This document shows positions 1 through 10,266 of a stretch of DNA of 34,956 nucleotides, in pieces. Under the pieces are notes generated by a model. The model was not told where the DNA came from. It saw only the letters and a list, made by a program, of their open reading frames with translations, and did no database searches. A program made the position numbers and the translations under genes. The stretch covers positions 1 through 34,956 of the forward strand of contig CAIYDT010000125.1 of assembly GCA_903924985.1 (NCBI GenBank), in the 5' to 3' direction. This DNA is from an uncultured Acetobacteraceae bacterium (lineage in GTDB: Bacteria > Pseudomonadota > Alphaproteobacteria > Acetobacterales > Acetobacteraceae). How positions within the stretch are numbered: position 1 is the first letter of the stretch; each line of letters opens with the position of its first letter.

Positions 1-104
1 ATGGCAGATTCTGTCCGGGGCTGGAGAGTGGCGTCAGCACCCAATCTCTAAGCGATTCCAGATGGTTGTACCATGCCCGTTTCTGAATCCCTGCTATGCG
101 GTGA

Positions 105-1334
105 ATAAGATGGGCTAAGGACGAAAGGAGCGGCAATAGCAACCCAAAGTTCGACACCAAAAAGATCGACGAGATGGAGCGCTCGCTTTACGAGCGGTTC
201 ACCATCAGCGAGCAGGGACCCTTGCACTTGAACTGGGTTGCGGCAGCGACAACTGCCGTGCAACTTGCCATCGGGGCCGCGGCGCTGGGGGTCGGCGGTG
301 GTGCAGCGGCTGGGGCCGCAGGTTGGCTACGCGGCTTGTTCGGCCAGAAAAAAGAGCCCGATGGCAAAGCCGAGAATACGTCAAGGCAGATCGAAAATGC
401 CGCTTCGATCTTGCAGCGCAAGACCATCGAACGAGCGGTGCAACAGGTGGTCTCAATCGAACAGTTTCTCAAAAACTTTCGGGAATTGATGCATGATCTC
501 GCAGGCGTGCGGAGGGTTTATGTGTTGATCGACGATCTCGATCGCTGTCTGCCTGAAGCGGCCCTTGGCATCTTCGAGGCGATCAAGCTATTTCTTGACG
601 CTTCGCAATGTGCCTACGTGGTAGCTGTGGATCGCGCAGTGATTCGGCGAGGGCTCGAGCTGCGTTATCCAACCAAGAACGATACCGGTTCACGCCCGCT
701 GCCGCCGATCGTCGATCCGGATGAGTATATTGAAAAGACCATCACCGTGTCGGCCGACCTACCGATGCTCGCCGACAGCGACGGATACTCGATCCTTTCA
801 ACCGCCAACCTCGCGGATCGATTCTCAGGCGAGGAACAGGACAAGGTCGTATTCGTACTCGGCACCAACCCGCGCCGGCTCAAGCGGTTCGGTATGACAC
901 TCGCGATCTGGTTCGACATCGCTGAGGCGCTGGTCAAGCAAGATAAGCGCTCTCTTGCATTTTCGCCTCTGGATCCCGCAAACCGTCCGTTGTTCATCAA
1001 GCTGGGCCTGGTGGGGTACCTGAACAGTGCCGTTTTGGCGGAGATGCGGCGCGATCCCGGCCTGCCGATCCGGCTACAGCAGATATGCAATGGAGTTTTC
1101 GAGCACGCTGATCCAAACGCGCAGACAGTTGCGGGGCGGGCGGGCCAGTTGAATTCCGGCGCAGTTGCTCAGATTCAGAAGAAGGTGGAACCGGAGCTTC
1201 CGCTAGTTGGTCAGGCCGCGCTCGACCCCGCGCTCTGGCGCGCATTGCGGCTCGATCCGAATCTCGCCCCTATACCCGACAAGGTCGCGGACGCGCTGCG
1301 CTGGTTCCGCACAGCCTCGCACGTCGGCCATTAG
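105..1334 (+). pseudogene. KAP-family P-loop NTPase, 5'-truncated remnant
   Basis: KAP NTPases are membrane-associated STAND-type ATPases, several of them in phage or plasmid defence. The visible protein (386 aa from the ATG at 174) has a putative membrane segment rich in Gly/Ala (about residues 20-50), then a Walker B region reading VYVLIDDLDRC followed by an EAIKLFLD helix, and a later TNPRRLKRF motif. All three are typical of the C-terminal half of the KAP domain. The N-terminal Walker A (GxxxxGKS/T) is absent. The frame is open upstream of 174 back to a stop at 102-104, and residues encoded just upstream (NPKFDTKKIDEMERSLYERF) still look like family sequence, so 174 is probably not the native start. 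I infer that the 5' half was removed by a rearrangement near position 105-140. Without Walker A it should not hydrolyse ATP. The family call is firm; the breakpoint is approximate. Confidence 0.72.
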
Positions 1335-1634
1335 CCTGGATTTCTTACGGCTGGTCCGCGCTGGCCGTGTTCGGGCCGATGTTGCTCGTGCGTTCGAACT
1401 GACTGGCAGTCGATCAGCCGGGAAGCTTTCTCCGGTCTGAAGGACGGCGTTGGGTCAACAGCACCGGTCCGCCGCCGATCAGTACTTCGGGGGTGACCTG
1501 GATCGTCTCTGCTCGGCAAGTTGAACGAATGACCGGTTTCGGGAGCGGCTCTTCCCTCCCGGATTGACGTAGATGGGCGCAAACCGGACCTTGCCCTCGC
1601 ACCCCCATCCCCCATTCGTGACCCCCGAGCACCC
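1335..1634. other. Non-coding stretch, nothing recognised
   Basis: Three hundred bases between the KAP remnant and the acyl-CoA synthetase stop. Short open frames occur on both strands, but none has a recognisable domain or a convincing ribosome binding site. A minus-strand frame around 1430-1560 has a fairly protein-like stretch (QVTPEVLIGGGPVLLTQ) that might be a gene remnant; I cannot name it. No strong terminator hairpin was found by eye. Confidence 0.4.
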
Positions 1635-3320
1635 CTAAGCCGTAACCGCCGCCGTAACCCCAAGCGCCTCCGTCATCTTCTCCCGCATGATAAATTTCTG
1701 CATTTTCCCCGTCACCGTCATCGGGAACTCCTCAACGAACTGGATATGCCGCGGCACCTTGTAGTGCGCGATCTGGTCCTTGCAGAATGCCTTCACCTCG
1801 TCCGCCGTCAGCGTCATCCCCGCTCGGATTTTGATCCAGGCGCAGAGTTCCTCCCCGAACCGCTGATCCGGCACGCCGAACACCTGCACATCCTGGATGG
1901 CGGGATGGCGATAGAGGAATTCCTCGATCTCGCGCGGATAAATATTCTCCCCGCCGCGGATCACCATGTCCTTGATGCGGCCGACGATGTTGCAGTACCC
2001 GTCTTCGTCCATCGTTGCCAGATCGCCGGTGTGCATCCAGCCGTTCTTGTCGATGGCTTGGTCGGTGCGCTCCTGGTCGTCCCAATATCCGAGCATGACG
2101 CAGTAGCCGCGGGTGCAGAGTTCGCCGGGGGCGCCGCGGGGGACGATTTTGCCGTCGGTGTCGACGATTTTGATTTCCACGTGGGGGTGGGCGCGGCCGA
2201 CCGAGCCGGTTTGTTTCTCCATGGGGTCGCCGATGGCGGTTTGGGTGGACACGGGGCTGGTCTCGGTCATGCCGTAGCCGATGGTCATCTCGGTCAGGTT
2301 CATGTCGCGCACGCAGCGGCGCATGACCTCGATGGGGCAGGGGGCGCCGGCCATCATGCCGGTGCGCAGGCTGGTCAGGTCGAAGGATTTGAATTCCGGG
2401 TGGTCCAGTTCGGCGATGAACATGGTGGGCACGCCGTACAGGGACGTGCAACGTTCCGACGCCACGGCTTGCAGGGCCGCCAACGGATCGAAACCCTCCC
2501 CGGGGAACACGATGGCGGCGCCATGGGTGACGCAGGCCAGCGCGCCGATCACCATCCCGAAACAATGGTACATCGGCACGGGGATGCAGACCTTGTCGGC
2601 CTCCGTGTAGTGCATCGTTTCGCCGTCGAAGAAGCCGTTGTTCAGGATGTTGTGGTGCGTGAGGGTCGCGCCCTTCGGCAGGCCGGTGGTGCCGGAGGTG
2701 AACTGGATGTTGATGGGATCGTCGAATTGCAGGATGGTCGCCAGCTCCGCCAAGCGGGCGTGTTCGGCGGCCGAGCCTTTCGCGTAGACATCCTGGAACG
2801 CCACGGTGCCCGGCGCGGTTTCCCCGATCTGAATGACAGTCCGCAGATGCGGCAGCCTGGCCGATTCCAGGTGCCCTGGCTTGGATCGCGCCAGTTCCGG
2901 CGCCAAGGTGTTCATCATCCCGATGTAATCGCTGGTCTTGAAACGCGAGGCGGTGATCAACGCTCGGCACCCCACCTTGTTGAGGGCGTATTCCACCTCC
3001 GACAACCGGTAGGCGGGGTTGATGTTAACGAGAATAATCCCGGCCTTGGCGGTGGCGAACTGGGAGACGATCCACTCCGCGTTGTTGGGGGACCAGATGC
3101 CGACGCGATCGCCGGGTTGCAGCCCGAGCGCCAGAAGTCCGGCTGCGAAGGCGTCCACCTTCTGGCCCAGTTCCCGGTAGGTCCAGGAGATGCCCTGCGC
3201 GCAAGAAATCAACCCCGGCCGGTCGCCCCATCGCGCCACGGTACGGTCGAAGTTCACCCCGATGGTCTCGCCCAGCAGCGGAACATCGGATGCGCCATGG
3301 CTGTAGCTGAGTTGGGTCAT
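1635..3320 (-). CDS. Acyl-CoA synthetase (AMP-forming, ACSF2-like)
   Basis: A 561-residue member of the ANL adenylating superfamily. It activates a carboxylic acid with ATP to acyl-AMP, then to acyl-CoA. The phosphate-binding motif [11 protein letters not shown] lies at about residues 207-217, the YGMTETSP adenine-binding motif lies in the middle, the hinge region reads [13 protein letters not shown]...[16 protein letters not shown], and a C-terminal GKMQK carries the catalytic lysine. The length is normal for medium/long-chain acyl-CoA ligases of the ACSF2 type. The ATG at 3320 is preceded by a GGAG-like ribosome binding site. It is divergent from isovaleryl-CoA dehydrogenase across 89 bp, so a role in activating branched-chain or medium-chain acids (for example isovalerate) for the neighbouring operon is likely. 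The substrate cannot be read from sequence. Confidence 0.9.
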   Translation of the reverse strand: MTQLSYSHGASDVPLLGETIGVNFDRTVARWGDRPGLISCAQGISWTYRELGQKVDAFAAGLLALGLQPGDRVGIWSPNNAEWIVSQFATAKAGIILVNINPAYRLSEVEYALNKVGCRALITASRFKTSDYIGMMNTLAPELARSKPGHLESARLPHLRTVIQIGETAPGTVAFQDVYAKGSAAEHARLAELATILQFDDPINIQFTSGTTGLPKGATLTHHNILNNGFFDGETMHYTEADKVCIPVPMYHCFGMVIGALACVTHGAAIVFPGEGFDPLAALQAVASERCTSLYGVPTMFIAELDHPEFKSFDLTSLRTGMMAGAPCPIEVMRRCVRDMNLTEMTIGYGMTETSPVSTQTAIGDPMEKQTGSVGRAHPHVEIKIVDTDGKIVPRGAPGELCTRGYCVMLGYWDDQERTDQAIDKNGWMHTGDLATMDEDGYCNIVGRIKDMVIRGGENIYPREIEEFLYRHPAIQDVQVFGVPDQRFGEELCAWIKIRAGMTLTADEVKAFCKDQIAHYKVPRHIQFVEEFPMTVTGKMQKFIMREKMTEALGVTAAVTA

Positions 3321-3409
3321 GGGCGGTCTCCCTATGTTGCTTTGTTGCCCATATTGAGCCGGACGCGTTTGGCTTACAATCGCCTGCGTTCACCGACGAA
3401 GGACCCCTT
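3321..3409. promoter_or_regulatory. Divergent promoter region, acyl-CoA synthetase / ivd
   Basis: The 89 bp between two divergent start codons must hold both promoters. On the plus strand TTGAGC (3354-3359) and TACAAT (3375-3380) resemble sigma-70 elements, but the 15-bp spacer is short. An AAGGA ribosome binding site precedes the ATG at 3410. No MerR- or TetR-type regulator gene is adjacent, unlike the liuR-headed clusters of pseudomonads. Confidence 0.4.
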
Positions 3410-4588
3410 ATGCCCACCATCCCCAACCGCCTCCCCGGCCTGAACTTCGACCTGGGGGAGGCCGCGGACATGCTGCGCGGCCAGGTGGAATCCTTCGCCG
3501 CCGCCGAAATCGCGCCCCGAGCGGCGGCGATCGACCGGGATAACGCCTTCCCCATGGACCTCTGGCCCAAAATGGGAGCGATGGGCCTGCTGGGCGTCAC
3601 GGTCGAGGAAGAATACGGCGGCGCCGCCATGGGCTATCTGGAGCATGTGGTGGCGATGGAGGAAGTCTCCCGCGCCTCCGCCTCGGTGGGCCTGTCGTAC
3701 GGGGCGCACTCCAACCTCTGCGTCAACCAGATCCGCCGGAATGGGACCGAGGATCAGAAACGCCGGTATCTGCCGGGTCTGATCGCCGGGACCGCTGTCG
3801 GCGCCCTGGCCATGAGTGAGCCGAACGCCGGGTCGGACGTGGTGTCGATGCGCACGACGGCGATGAAGAAGGGCGGCCGTTACGTGCTGAACGGCTCCAA
3901 AATGTGGATCACCAACGGCCCGGACGCCGATACGCTGGTGATCTACGCCAAGACCGACCCCGCCGCCGGGTCGCGGGGGATGACGGCATTCATCGTGGAG
4001 AAGACGTTTCCCGGCTTCTCCACCGGCCCGAAACTCGACAAGCTCGGCATGCGCGGGTCGAACACGGCGGAGCTGATTTTTCAGGATTGTGAGGTGCCGG
4101 AGGAAAACGTGTTGGGTCCGGTCGGGCGCGGCGTGAACGTCCTCATGAGCGGGCTGGACTACGAACGCGCGGTTTTGGCCGCCGGGCCGCTGGGCATCAT
4201 GCAGGCGTGCATGGACGCGGTCGTCCCCTACGTGCACGAGCGCAAACAGTTCGGCCAGGCGATCGGCGAGTTCCAGCTGATGCAAGGCAAGCTGGCGGAC
4301 ATGTACACCACGATGAACGCCGCCAAGGCCTACGTCTACGCGGTTGCCAAGGCCTGCGACCGGGGCGAAACGACCCGTAAGGATGCGGCGGGGGCGATTT
4401 TATACGCCGCCGAGAAGGCGACGTGGATGGCGCTCGAGGCAATCCAGACCCTCGGCGGCAACGGCTACATCAACGACTACCCTACCGGGCGGTTGTTGCG
4501 GGACGCCAAGTTGTACGAGATCGGGGCGGGGACGAGCGAGATCAGGCGGATGCTGATCGGGCGGGAGTTGTTCTCGGAGACGGCGTGA
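3410..4588 (+). CDS. ivd: Isovaleryl-CoA dehydrogenase
   Basis: This FAD flavoprotein oxidises isovaleryl-CoA to 3-methylcrotonyl-CoA in leucine breakdown and passes electrons to ETF. The 392-residue protein has the acyl-CoA dehydrogenase architecture. An N-terminal helical domain is followed by the FAD/substrate segment ([11 protein letters not shown], then [11 protein letters not shown]), and the C-terminal helical domain ends in [21 protein letters not shown]...[18 protein letters not shown]. The glutamate in [10 protein letters not shown] is residue 252 and corresponds to the catalytic base at the position used by isovaleryl-CoA dehydrogenases; short-chain relatives place it in the last helix. 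Length and motifs match the family closely. It heads an operon with both methylcrotonyl-CoA carboxylase subunits downstream, which supports the substrate assignment. Confidence 0.95.
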   Translation: MPTIPNRLPGLNFDLGEAADMLRGQVESFAAAEIAPRAAAIDRDNAFPMDLWPKMGAMGLLGVTVEEEYGGAAMGYLEHVVAMEEVSRASASVGLSYGAHSNLCVNQIRRNGTEDQKRRYLPGLIAGTAVGALAMSEPNAGSDVVSMRTTAMKKGGRYVLNGSKMWITNGPDADTLVIYAKTDPAAGSRGMTAFIVEKTFPGFSTGPKLDKLGMRGSNTAELIFQDCEVPEENVLGPVGRGVNVLMSGLDYERAVLAAGPLGIMQACMDAVVPYVHERKQFGQAIGEFQLMQGKLADMYTTMNAAKAYVYAVAKACDRGETTRKDAAGAILYAAEKATWMALEAIQTLGGNGYINDYPTGRLLRDAKLYEIGAGTSEIRRMLIGRELFSETA

Positions 4589-4680
4589 CGCCGAAGCCGA
4601 CGCCAAGGCGGTGCGCGCCGGGCCGTGACCTTTGCGGCGCGGGGCTGTAGAGGACATCCCGTCAACCACCGCAGGCCCGC

Positions 4681-6267
4681 ATGCTCCATTCCGACCTAAA
4701 CCCCCGTTCGGAAGAATTCGCCGCCAACGCGGCAGCCATGCGCGCGCTGGTGGACGACCTCCGCGCCAAGGTGGCGGAAGCCGAACTGGGGGGCGGAGAA
4801 ATATCCCGCCAGCGCCATATCTCCCGCGGCAAGCTCCTCCCGCGCGACCGCGTCGCCGGCCTGATCGACCACGGATCGCCATTCCTGGAACTGTCGCAGC
4901 TCGCCGCCTACGGCCTGTATGGCGGGGACGTCCCCAGCGCCGGCATTGTCACAGGCATCGGCCGCGTGGCGGGACGGGAGTGCGTGATCGTCGCCAACGA
5001 CGCCACCGTGAAGGGCGGCACCTACTTCCCGGTCACCGTCAAAAAACACCTCCGCGCGCAGGAGATCGCCCGAGCGAACCATTTGCCCTGCGTGTATCTG
5101 GTGGACTCCGGCGGGGCCTTCCTGCCCATGCAGGACGAGATCTTCCCCGACCGGGACCATTTCGGCCGCATCTTTTTCAACCAGGCCAATATGTCGGCGC
5201 GGGGCATCCCGCAGATCGCCGTCGTCATGGGATCCTGCACCGCCGGCGGCGCCTACGTCCCGGCGATGTCCGACGAGAGCATCATCGTCCGCAAACAAGG
5301 CACCATCTTCCTCGGCGGCCCGCCTTTGGTACAGGCCGCGACCGGCGAAATCGTGACGGCCGAGGACCTGGGCGGCGCCGATGTGCACGCCCGCACCTCC
5401 GGCGTGGTGGACCACTACGCGCAAAACGACCGGCACGCACTGGCGATCGCCCGGCGTATCGTGGGTGGGTTGAACACCGTCAAACGCCTGCCGGTGGCGG
5501 TGAAAACCCCGGAGCCCCCGAAATACGACGCCTCCGAACTCTACGGCGTCGTCCCCGCCGACATTCGAGCACCCTACGACGCGCGCGAAATTATTGCTCG
5601 TATCGTGGACGGCAGCGAGTTCGACGAATTCAAGAAACTCTATGGCACGACGCTGATCTGCGGGTTCGCGCACATCTTCGGGTACCCCGTCGGCATCCTG
5701 GCCAATAACGGCATCCTGTTTTCGGAATCCTCCCTGAAAGGCGCGCATTTCATCGAGCTGTGCAGCCAGCGCGGCATTCCGCTGCTGTTTTTGCAGAACA
5801 TCACCGGCTTCATAGTGGGCCGCAAATACGAGTCCGGCGGCATAGCCAAGGACGGCGCCAAATTGGTAACCGCCGTGGCCACCACGAACGTGCCCAAAAT
5901 CACGGTGATCGTCGGCGGCAGCTACGGCGCCGGCAACTACGGGATGTGCGGGCGGGCCTACGATCCCCGGTTCTTGTTCATGTGGCCGAACGCCCGCATT
6001 TCCGTGATGGGTGGCGAACAAGCGGCCGGCGTATTGGCCACCGTCCGTGCCGGTTCGGATAAATGGACCCCCGAACAGGAACAGGCGTTCAAGGCACCGA
6101 TCCGCGCCCAATACGAAACGCAGGGAAATCCCTATTACGCCACTGCTCGGCTATGGGACGACGGCGTGATCGACCCGGCCGACACGCGGCGGGTGCTTGG
6201 GCTGTCCCTGTCCGCGGCCTTGAATGCCCCTATCGAGCCGACACGGTTCGGCGTGTTCCGGATGTGA
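4681..6267 (+). CDS. liuB: Methylcrotonyl-CoA carboxylase, carboxyltransferase (beta) subunit
   Basis: This subunit moves the carboxyl group from carboxybiotin to 3-methylcrotonyl-CoA, giving 3-methylglutaconyl-CoA. The 528-residue protein has two crotonase-like carboxyltransferase lobes. The N-lobe carries [11 protein letters not shown] and FFNQANMSA, followed by [17 protein letters not shown] and [15 protein letters not shown]. The C-lobe carries [16 protein letters not shown] and [16 protein letters not shown]. These are the signature sequences of methylcrotonyl-CoA rather than propionyl-CoA carboxylase beta chains. The gene starts 92 bp after ivd and ends 11 bp before the alpha subunit. 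The ribosome binding site before the ATG at 4681 is weak (GCAGG). The gene order dehydrogenase-beta-alpha resembles liu clusters, but the hydratase gene usually found between beta and alpha is missing. Confidence 0.95.
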   Translation: MLHSDLNPRSEEFAANAAAMRALVDDLRAKVAEAELGGGEISRQRHISRGKLLPRDRVAGLIDHGSPFLELSQLAAYGLYGGDVPSAGIVTGIGRVAGRECVIVANDATVKGGTYFPVTVKKHLRAQEIARANHLPCVYLVDSGGAFLPMQDEIFPDRDHFGRIFFNQANMSARGIPQIAVVMGSCTAGGAYVPAMSDESIIVRKQGTIFLGGPPLVQAATGEIVTAEDLGGADVHARTSGVVDHYAQNDRHALAIARRIVGGLNTVKRLPVAVKTPEPPKYDASELYGVVPADIRAPYDAREIIARIVDGSEFDEFKKLYGTTLICGFAHIFGYPVGILANNGILFSESSLKGAHFIELCSQRGIPLLFLQNITGFIVGRKYESGGIAKDGAKLVTAVATTNVPKITVIVGGSYGAGNYGMCGRAYDPRFLFMWPNARISVMGGEQAAGVLATVRAGSDKWTPEQEQAFKAPIRAQYETQGNPYYATARLWDDGVIDPADTRRVLGLSLSAALNAPIEPTRFGVFRM

Positions 6268-6278
6268 AGGGGAAGTCC

Positions 6279-8273
6279 ATGTTCCACACCATCCTGATCG
6301 CAAACCGAGGCGAAATCGCCGTCCGCATCGCCCGCACCGCGCGCCGCATGGGCATCGAAACCGTCGCCGTGTTCTCGGATGCCGACGCGCACGCGATGCA
6401 CGTCCAGGCGGCAGACCGAGCGTACCCCATCGGCGCCGCCCCCCCGCGCGACAGTTATTTGTCCATTCCCCGCATCATCGAGGCCGCCCAGAAATCCGGC
6501 GCCCAGGCCATCCACCCCGGCTACGGCTTCCTGTCGGAAAATCCCGCTTTCGCCGACGCCTGCACCGAGGCGGGGATTGTGTTCATCGGCCCACCCGCCT
6601 CCGCCATGCGCGCCATGGGGTCTAAATCGGCGGCCAAGACGCTGATGGAAACATCGGGGGTGCCGTTGCTGCCGGGCTATCACGGAGACAACCAGGACCC
6701 GTCCTTCCTGGCCGCCCAGGCCGAGAAAATCGGCTTTCCCGTCGTCATCAAGGCGGTCTCCGGCGGCGGTGGCCGAGGCATGCGGGTGGTTGAAAATTCC
6801 GGCGATTTCGCATCCGCCCTGCAATCCGCCCGCCAGGAAGCCGCCTCCGCCTTCGGCGACGACCGCGTGCTGATCGAGCGTTACCTGCAACGCCCCCGCC
6901 ATATCGAAGTACAAATATTCGCCGACACAAACGGCAACGCGGTGCATTTGTTCGAGCGCGACTGTTCCGCCCAGCGCCGCCACCAAAAGGTGATCGAGGA
7001 AGCCCCGGCCCCCGGACTGTCCGCCGAGCAGCGCGATGCCATGGGCGCCGCCGCCGTCGCCGCCGCCAAAGCGGTGGGCTACACCGGGGCCGGAACGGTG
7101 GAGTTCGTCGCCGACGACCACGGCTTTTTCTTCCTAGAAATGAACACCCGTCTCCAGGTCGAGCACCCGGTCACTGAAATGGTCACCGGCTTCGATCTGG
7201 TCGAATGGCAGCTGAAAGTCGCCGCCGGAGAACCCCTTCCGGCTACACAGACAGAAATCCACCTGAACGGCCACGCCTTCGAAGCCCGCATCTACGCCGA
7301 GGACCCGTCCCGCGATTTTTCTCCGTCGATCGGCAAACTGTCGCTTTTCCACATGCCAAACGATGTCCGCGTCGATACCGGCTTCGCCACCGGCGACTCG
7401 GTGTCGATCCATTACGATGCCATGCTGGCCAAGCTGATCTGTCACGGCCCCGACCGAGCGGCGGCGCTGCGTATTCTGAAACGCGCCCTCGACGCCTGCG
7501 ACGTCGCCGGGGTCGTCACCAACCTCGATCTGCTCGGCCGCATCGCCGCCCACCCCGATTTCGCCGTCGGTGGCATCGATACCGGCTTCATCGCACGGGA
7601 AGGCGACATTTTGCTGGTAGGGCAGGGGACGCCCCCGGCCGAGGTTCTGGCCGCGATGGCGTTGGCCGAACTCCATGCCGAGGCCGAGGAAGCGGCGAAA
7701 GCAGCGACGGGAAGCCCAGACCCCTACTCCCCCTGGCACGCCCGCGATGGCTGGTGGACCAACGCGACACCCACCCGGACGCTCGCGTTCATGGACGGGG
7801 AAATCGCCTATCCAGTGCACGTGATCCGGCGGTCAGGTGAGTGGCACCTAACCCTACCCGTCATGGCGGGCGAAAGCGCGCCATTCCCGTCTTTCACCGG
7901 CACCGCCGATAGCAATGGCATTGTCCTTAACGGCGTCCATGAACGCCTGAACGTCACAAGGGACGCAGAAGCGCGCACGCTACGCCGCAACGGCCAGACC
8001 TGGCGCCTGCGCCTGCCCGACCCCATCGCCGGGGCCGACGACGAAACCGACAGCGCCGACCGCCTGATCGCCCCCATCCCCGGTCAGGTCACCCAGGTCT
8101 CCGCCGCCGTGGGCGATGCCGTCACCCGAGGTCAAATCCTGGTCGTCCTGGAGGCCATGAAGACCGTCTTCCGCCTGCCAGCCCCCGCCGACGGAGTCGT
8201 CGCCGCCGTGAACTGCGTGGCTGGAGAAACGGTGCAGGAAGGCCAGATCCTGGTCAGCTTCGCCGAGGCCTAA
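6279..8273 (+). CDS. liuD: Methylcrotonyl-CoA carboxylase, biotin-containing (alpha) subunit
   Basis: This subunit carboxylates its own biotin using ATP and bicarbonate and hands the carboxyl group to the beta subunit. From the ATG at 6279 it is 664 aa and begins with the classic [20 protein letters not shown]. The frame is open further upstream to 6063, but that extension overlaps liuB. An AAGGGGAA ribosome binding site sits just before 6279, which decides the start. Domains in order: biotin carboxylase N-domain; ATP-grasp with [11 protein letters not shown]; the [14 protein letters not shown] motif starting at residue 287; a BT linker region; and a C-terminal biotinyl domain. The acceptor lysine is K628 in LEAMKTVF, 37 residues from the end as expected. 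The motif reads AMKT where AMKM is canonical; the lysine is intact. The stop overlaps the stop of the convergent ABC gene. Confidence 0.94.
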   Translation: MFHTILIANRGEIAVRIARTARRMGIETVAVFSDADAHAMHVQAADRAYPIGAAPPRDSYLSIPRIIEAAQKSGAQAIHPGYGFLSENPAFADACTEAGIVFIGPPASAMRAMGSKSAAKTLMETSGVPLLPGYHGDNQDPSFLAAQAEKIGFPVVIKAVSGGGGRGMRVVENSGDFASALQSARQEAASAFGDDRVLIERYLQRPRHIEVQIFADTNGNAVHLFERDCSAQRRHQKVIEEAPAPGLSAEQRDAMGAAAVAAAKAVGYTGAGTVEFVADDHGFFFLEMNTRLQVEHPVTEMVTGFDLVEWQLKVAAGEPLPATQTEIHLNGHAFEARIYAEDPSRDFSPSIGKLSLFHMPNDVRVDTGFATGDSVSIHYDAMLAKLICHGPDRAAALRILKRALDACDVAGVVTNLDLLGRIAAHPDFAVGGIDTGFIAREGDILLVGQGTPPAEVLAAMALAELHAEAEEAAKAATGSPDPYSPWHARDGWWTNATPTRTLAFMDGEIAYPVHVIRRSGEWHLTLPVMAGESAPFPSFTGTADSNGIVLNGVHERLNVTRDAEARTLRRNGQTWRLRLPDPIAGADDETDSADRLIAPIPGQVTQVSAAVGDAVTRGQILVVLEAMKTVFRLPAPADGVVAAVNCVAGETVQEGQILVSFAEA

Positions 8274-9265
8274 CCCGCGCCCACGCCCTTCAGCGTAATC
8301 TCCTCCGCCCGCAGGCACCGCACCGCGTGCCCCGGTGCGATCTCCACCAATGGCGGGGTCTCGACCCGGCACTGCTCCGTCGCATACCGGCACCTCGGGT
8401 GAAAATGGCAGCCGCTGGGCGGGTTCGAGGGATCGGCGACATCCCCCTCCAGCACGATCCGGCTGGCACGCCGGCGCGGGTCGGGGACGGGGACGGCGGA
8501 TAGCAGCGCCTCGGTGTAGGGATGCCCCGGGGTGGCGAATAGCGTCCGCGTTGGCGCGATTTCGACGATCCGCCCGACATACATCACCGCCACGCGGTGG
8601 CTGACGTGTTTTACCACCGACAAGTCGTGCGCCACGAACAGGCACGCGAGTCCCAAACGGTCCTGCAACTCGATCATCAGGTTCACGATCTGCGCCTGCA
8701 CCGACACGTCCAGCGCCGACACCGGCTCATCCGCCACGATCAGCGACGGGTTCAGCGCGAGGGCGCGGGCAATGCCGATCCGCTGGCGTTGGCCGCCGGA
8801 GAACGCGTGCGGGAACCGGTTCAGATACGCACCGGGCAGTTGCACCAGTTCCAGCAGCTCCGCCACGCGCGCATTGCGCTCAGTCGTATCGGTCATACCG
8901 TTGACCAGCAGGGGTTCGCCGATAATTTCAGAGATCGTCATACGCGGGTTGAGCGACGAGAACGGATCCTGGAAAATCATCTGCATTTGCCGCCGCAACG
9001 GCCGCAGCGCCTTGCGATCCAGCTTGGCGACGTCTTCGCCCTGGAACAGAATTTCGCCCGACGTGGGCGCGATCGCCCGCAGAATGCAGCGCGACGTCGT
9101 GGTTTTCCCACACCCGCTTTCCCCCACGAGGGAAAGAGTCTCGCCGCGCTCGATGCTGAAACTGACGTCGTCCACCGCCTTGACCTGGCCGGACACGCGG
9201 CTCAGCAGCCCCGACCGGATAGGGAAATGTTTCCGCAACGACCGGACATCCAGCACGGTGCTCAT
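8270..9265 (-). CDS. Oligopeptide-type ABC transporter ATPase (DppF/OppF-like)
   Basis: One of the two ATPases energising the importer encoded in this minus-strand operon. The 331-residue protein starts at 9265, where its ATG overlaps the upstream gene's TGA (ATGA). A start nine codons further upstream (9292) is possible but less likely. Walker A is GESGCGKT (residues 48-55), the Q-loop lies in [12 protein letters not shown], the ABC signature SGGQR is at 156-160, Walker B is LIVADEP (175-181), and the switch histidine is H213. The C-terminal oligopeptide-transporter extension has the cysteine-containing FHPRC motif and further cysteines, which in this family can bind an iron-sulfur cluster. 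Its stop codon shares bases with that of liuD (sequence CTAA at 8270-8273), so no intergenic terminator exists between the two convergent operons. Confidence 0.93.
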   Translation of the reverse strand: MSTVLDVRSLRKHFPIRSGLLSRVSGQVKAVDDVSFSIERGETLSLVGESGCGKTTTSRCILRAIAPTSGEILFQGEDVAKLDRKALRPLRRQMQMIFQDPFSSLNPRMTISEIIGEPLLVNGMTDTTERNARVAELLELVQLPGAYLNRFPHAFSGGQRQRIGIARALALNPSLIVADEPVSALDVSVQAQIVNLMIELQDRLGLACLFVAHDLSVVKHVSHRVAVMYVGRIVEIAPTRTLFATPGHPYTEALLSAVPVPDPRRRASRIVLEGDVADPSNPPSGCHFHPRCRYATEQCRVETPPLVEIAPGHAVRCLRAEEITLKGVGAG

Positions 9266-10266
9266 GCGGCCGGCCTGTTCAGCAGATGGCAAGCGGCCGC
9301 TTGCCGGTCCCCGACATCGACTTCGGTGGGAAATTCAACGTCGCAAACGCCTTGGATCGCTTCGGTGCAGCGCGGATGGAACGGGCAGCCGCGGGGCCGT
9401 GCGAAGGGGTGCGGGATCGATCCGGCGATGGTCGCCAGCTTCTCCCGCGGTTCCGCCAAAACATTGGGGATGGAGCGCAACAGCGCCCGCGTATACGGAT
9501 GTTTGGGCGCATGGAATATCGCGTCCACCGGGCCTTTCTCGACCTCCTTGCCGAGGTACATCACCACCACGTCGTCCGCCATTTCCGCGATCACCCCCAT
9601 GTCGTGGGTGATCAGGATCACCGCCAGATCGCGCTCCTGTTGCAATGACCGGATCAATTCAAGAATCTGCGCCTGGGTCGTGACATCCAGCGCGGTGGTC
9701 GGCTCATCGGCGATCAGAACCCGAGGTTCGGCGGCCAGTGCCAGCGCGATCATGACCCGCTGCCGCAATCCCCCCGACAATTCGAACGAATACGCATCCA
9801 CCCGCTGCTCGGGGCGCGGAATGCCCACCATCGCCAGCAGCTCGATGGCGCGCGTGCGCGCCTGTTTCTTCGACAAAGGTGCGTGTAACCGAATAGCCTC
9901 GATCAACTGGTTGCCGATGGTATGGAAGGCCGACAGCGAACTCATCGGCTCCTGAAACACCAACCCGATCTCACCGCCGCGAATGGCGCGGGCTTCCCGC
10001 CCGTCAGGCGCTAACCGGACCATGTCCACAACGGACCCGTCGGCGCGGCGAAGTAAAATTTCGCCACTGACGATCCGGCCGGGGCGGTCGACAATGCGCA
10101 GGACTGATCGCGCGGTGACGCTTTTGCCGCAGCCGGACTCGCCCACGATGCCCAGTGTCTGGCCCGCGTACAAATCGAACGACGTGCCGTCGACGGCGCG
10201 CACCACCCCTTCGTCGGCGAAGAAATGCGTGTGCAGATTGCGGACTGACAGGATGGGCTCAGCCAT
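9262..10266 (-). CDS. Oligopeptide-type ABC transporter ATPase (DppD/OppD-like)
   Basis: The second ATPase of the heterodimeric motor. It has 334 residues with Walker A GESGCGKS (42-49), Q-loop VFQEPMSSL, signature LSGGLRQR (around 163-170), Walker B VLIADEP (183-189), a D-loop SALD-like TALD, and the switch histidine in LITHDMG. The C-terminal oligo_HPY-type extension ends with FHPRC plus later cysteines. It overlaps the permease gene upstream by 8 bp (10259-10266) and the second ATPase downstream by 4 bp, so all are translated from one message. Family assignment is firm; substrate specificity resides in the binding protein and permeases. Confidence 0.93.
   Translation of the reverse strand: MAEPILSVRNLHTHFFADEGVVRAVDGTSFDLYAGQTLGIVGESGCGKSVTARSVLRIVDRPGRIVSGEILLRRADGSVVDMVRLAPDGREARAIRGGEIGLVFQEPMSSLSAFHTIGNQLIEAIRLHAPLSKKQARTRAIELLAMVGIPRPEQRVDAYSFELSGGLRQRVMIALALAAEPRVLIADEPTTALDVTTQAQILELIRSLQQERDLAVILITHDMGVIAEMADDVVVMYLGKEVEKGPVDAIFHAPKHPYTRALLRSIPNVLAEPREKLATIAGSIPHPFARPRGCPFHPRCTEAIQGVCDVEFPTEVDVGDRQAAACHLLNRPAA

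Noticed and set aside
1746..3443. A 565-codon plus-strand frame opposite the acyl-CoA synthetase
   Set aside because: It is a shadow of a gene with full ANL-superfamily motifs and has no recognisable domain of its own.
4696..6111. A long minus-strand frame opposite the carboxyltransferase gene, and a similar one at 16068-17513 opposite the caspase-fold gene
   Set aside because: Low-complexity His/Gly/Arg/Val composition and full overlap with well-supported genes show both are antisense shadows.
6063..6278. Upstream extension of the biotin carboxylase subunit
   Set aside because: It overlaps the beta subunit gene, its residues are Arg/Gly-rich shadow sequence, and a good ribosome binding site precedes 6279.
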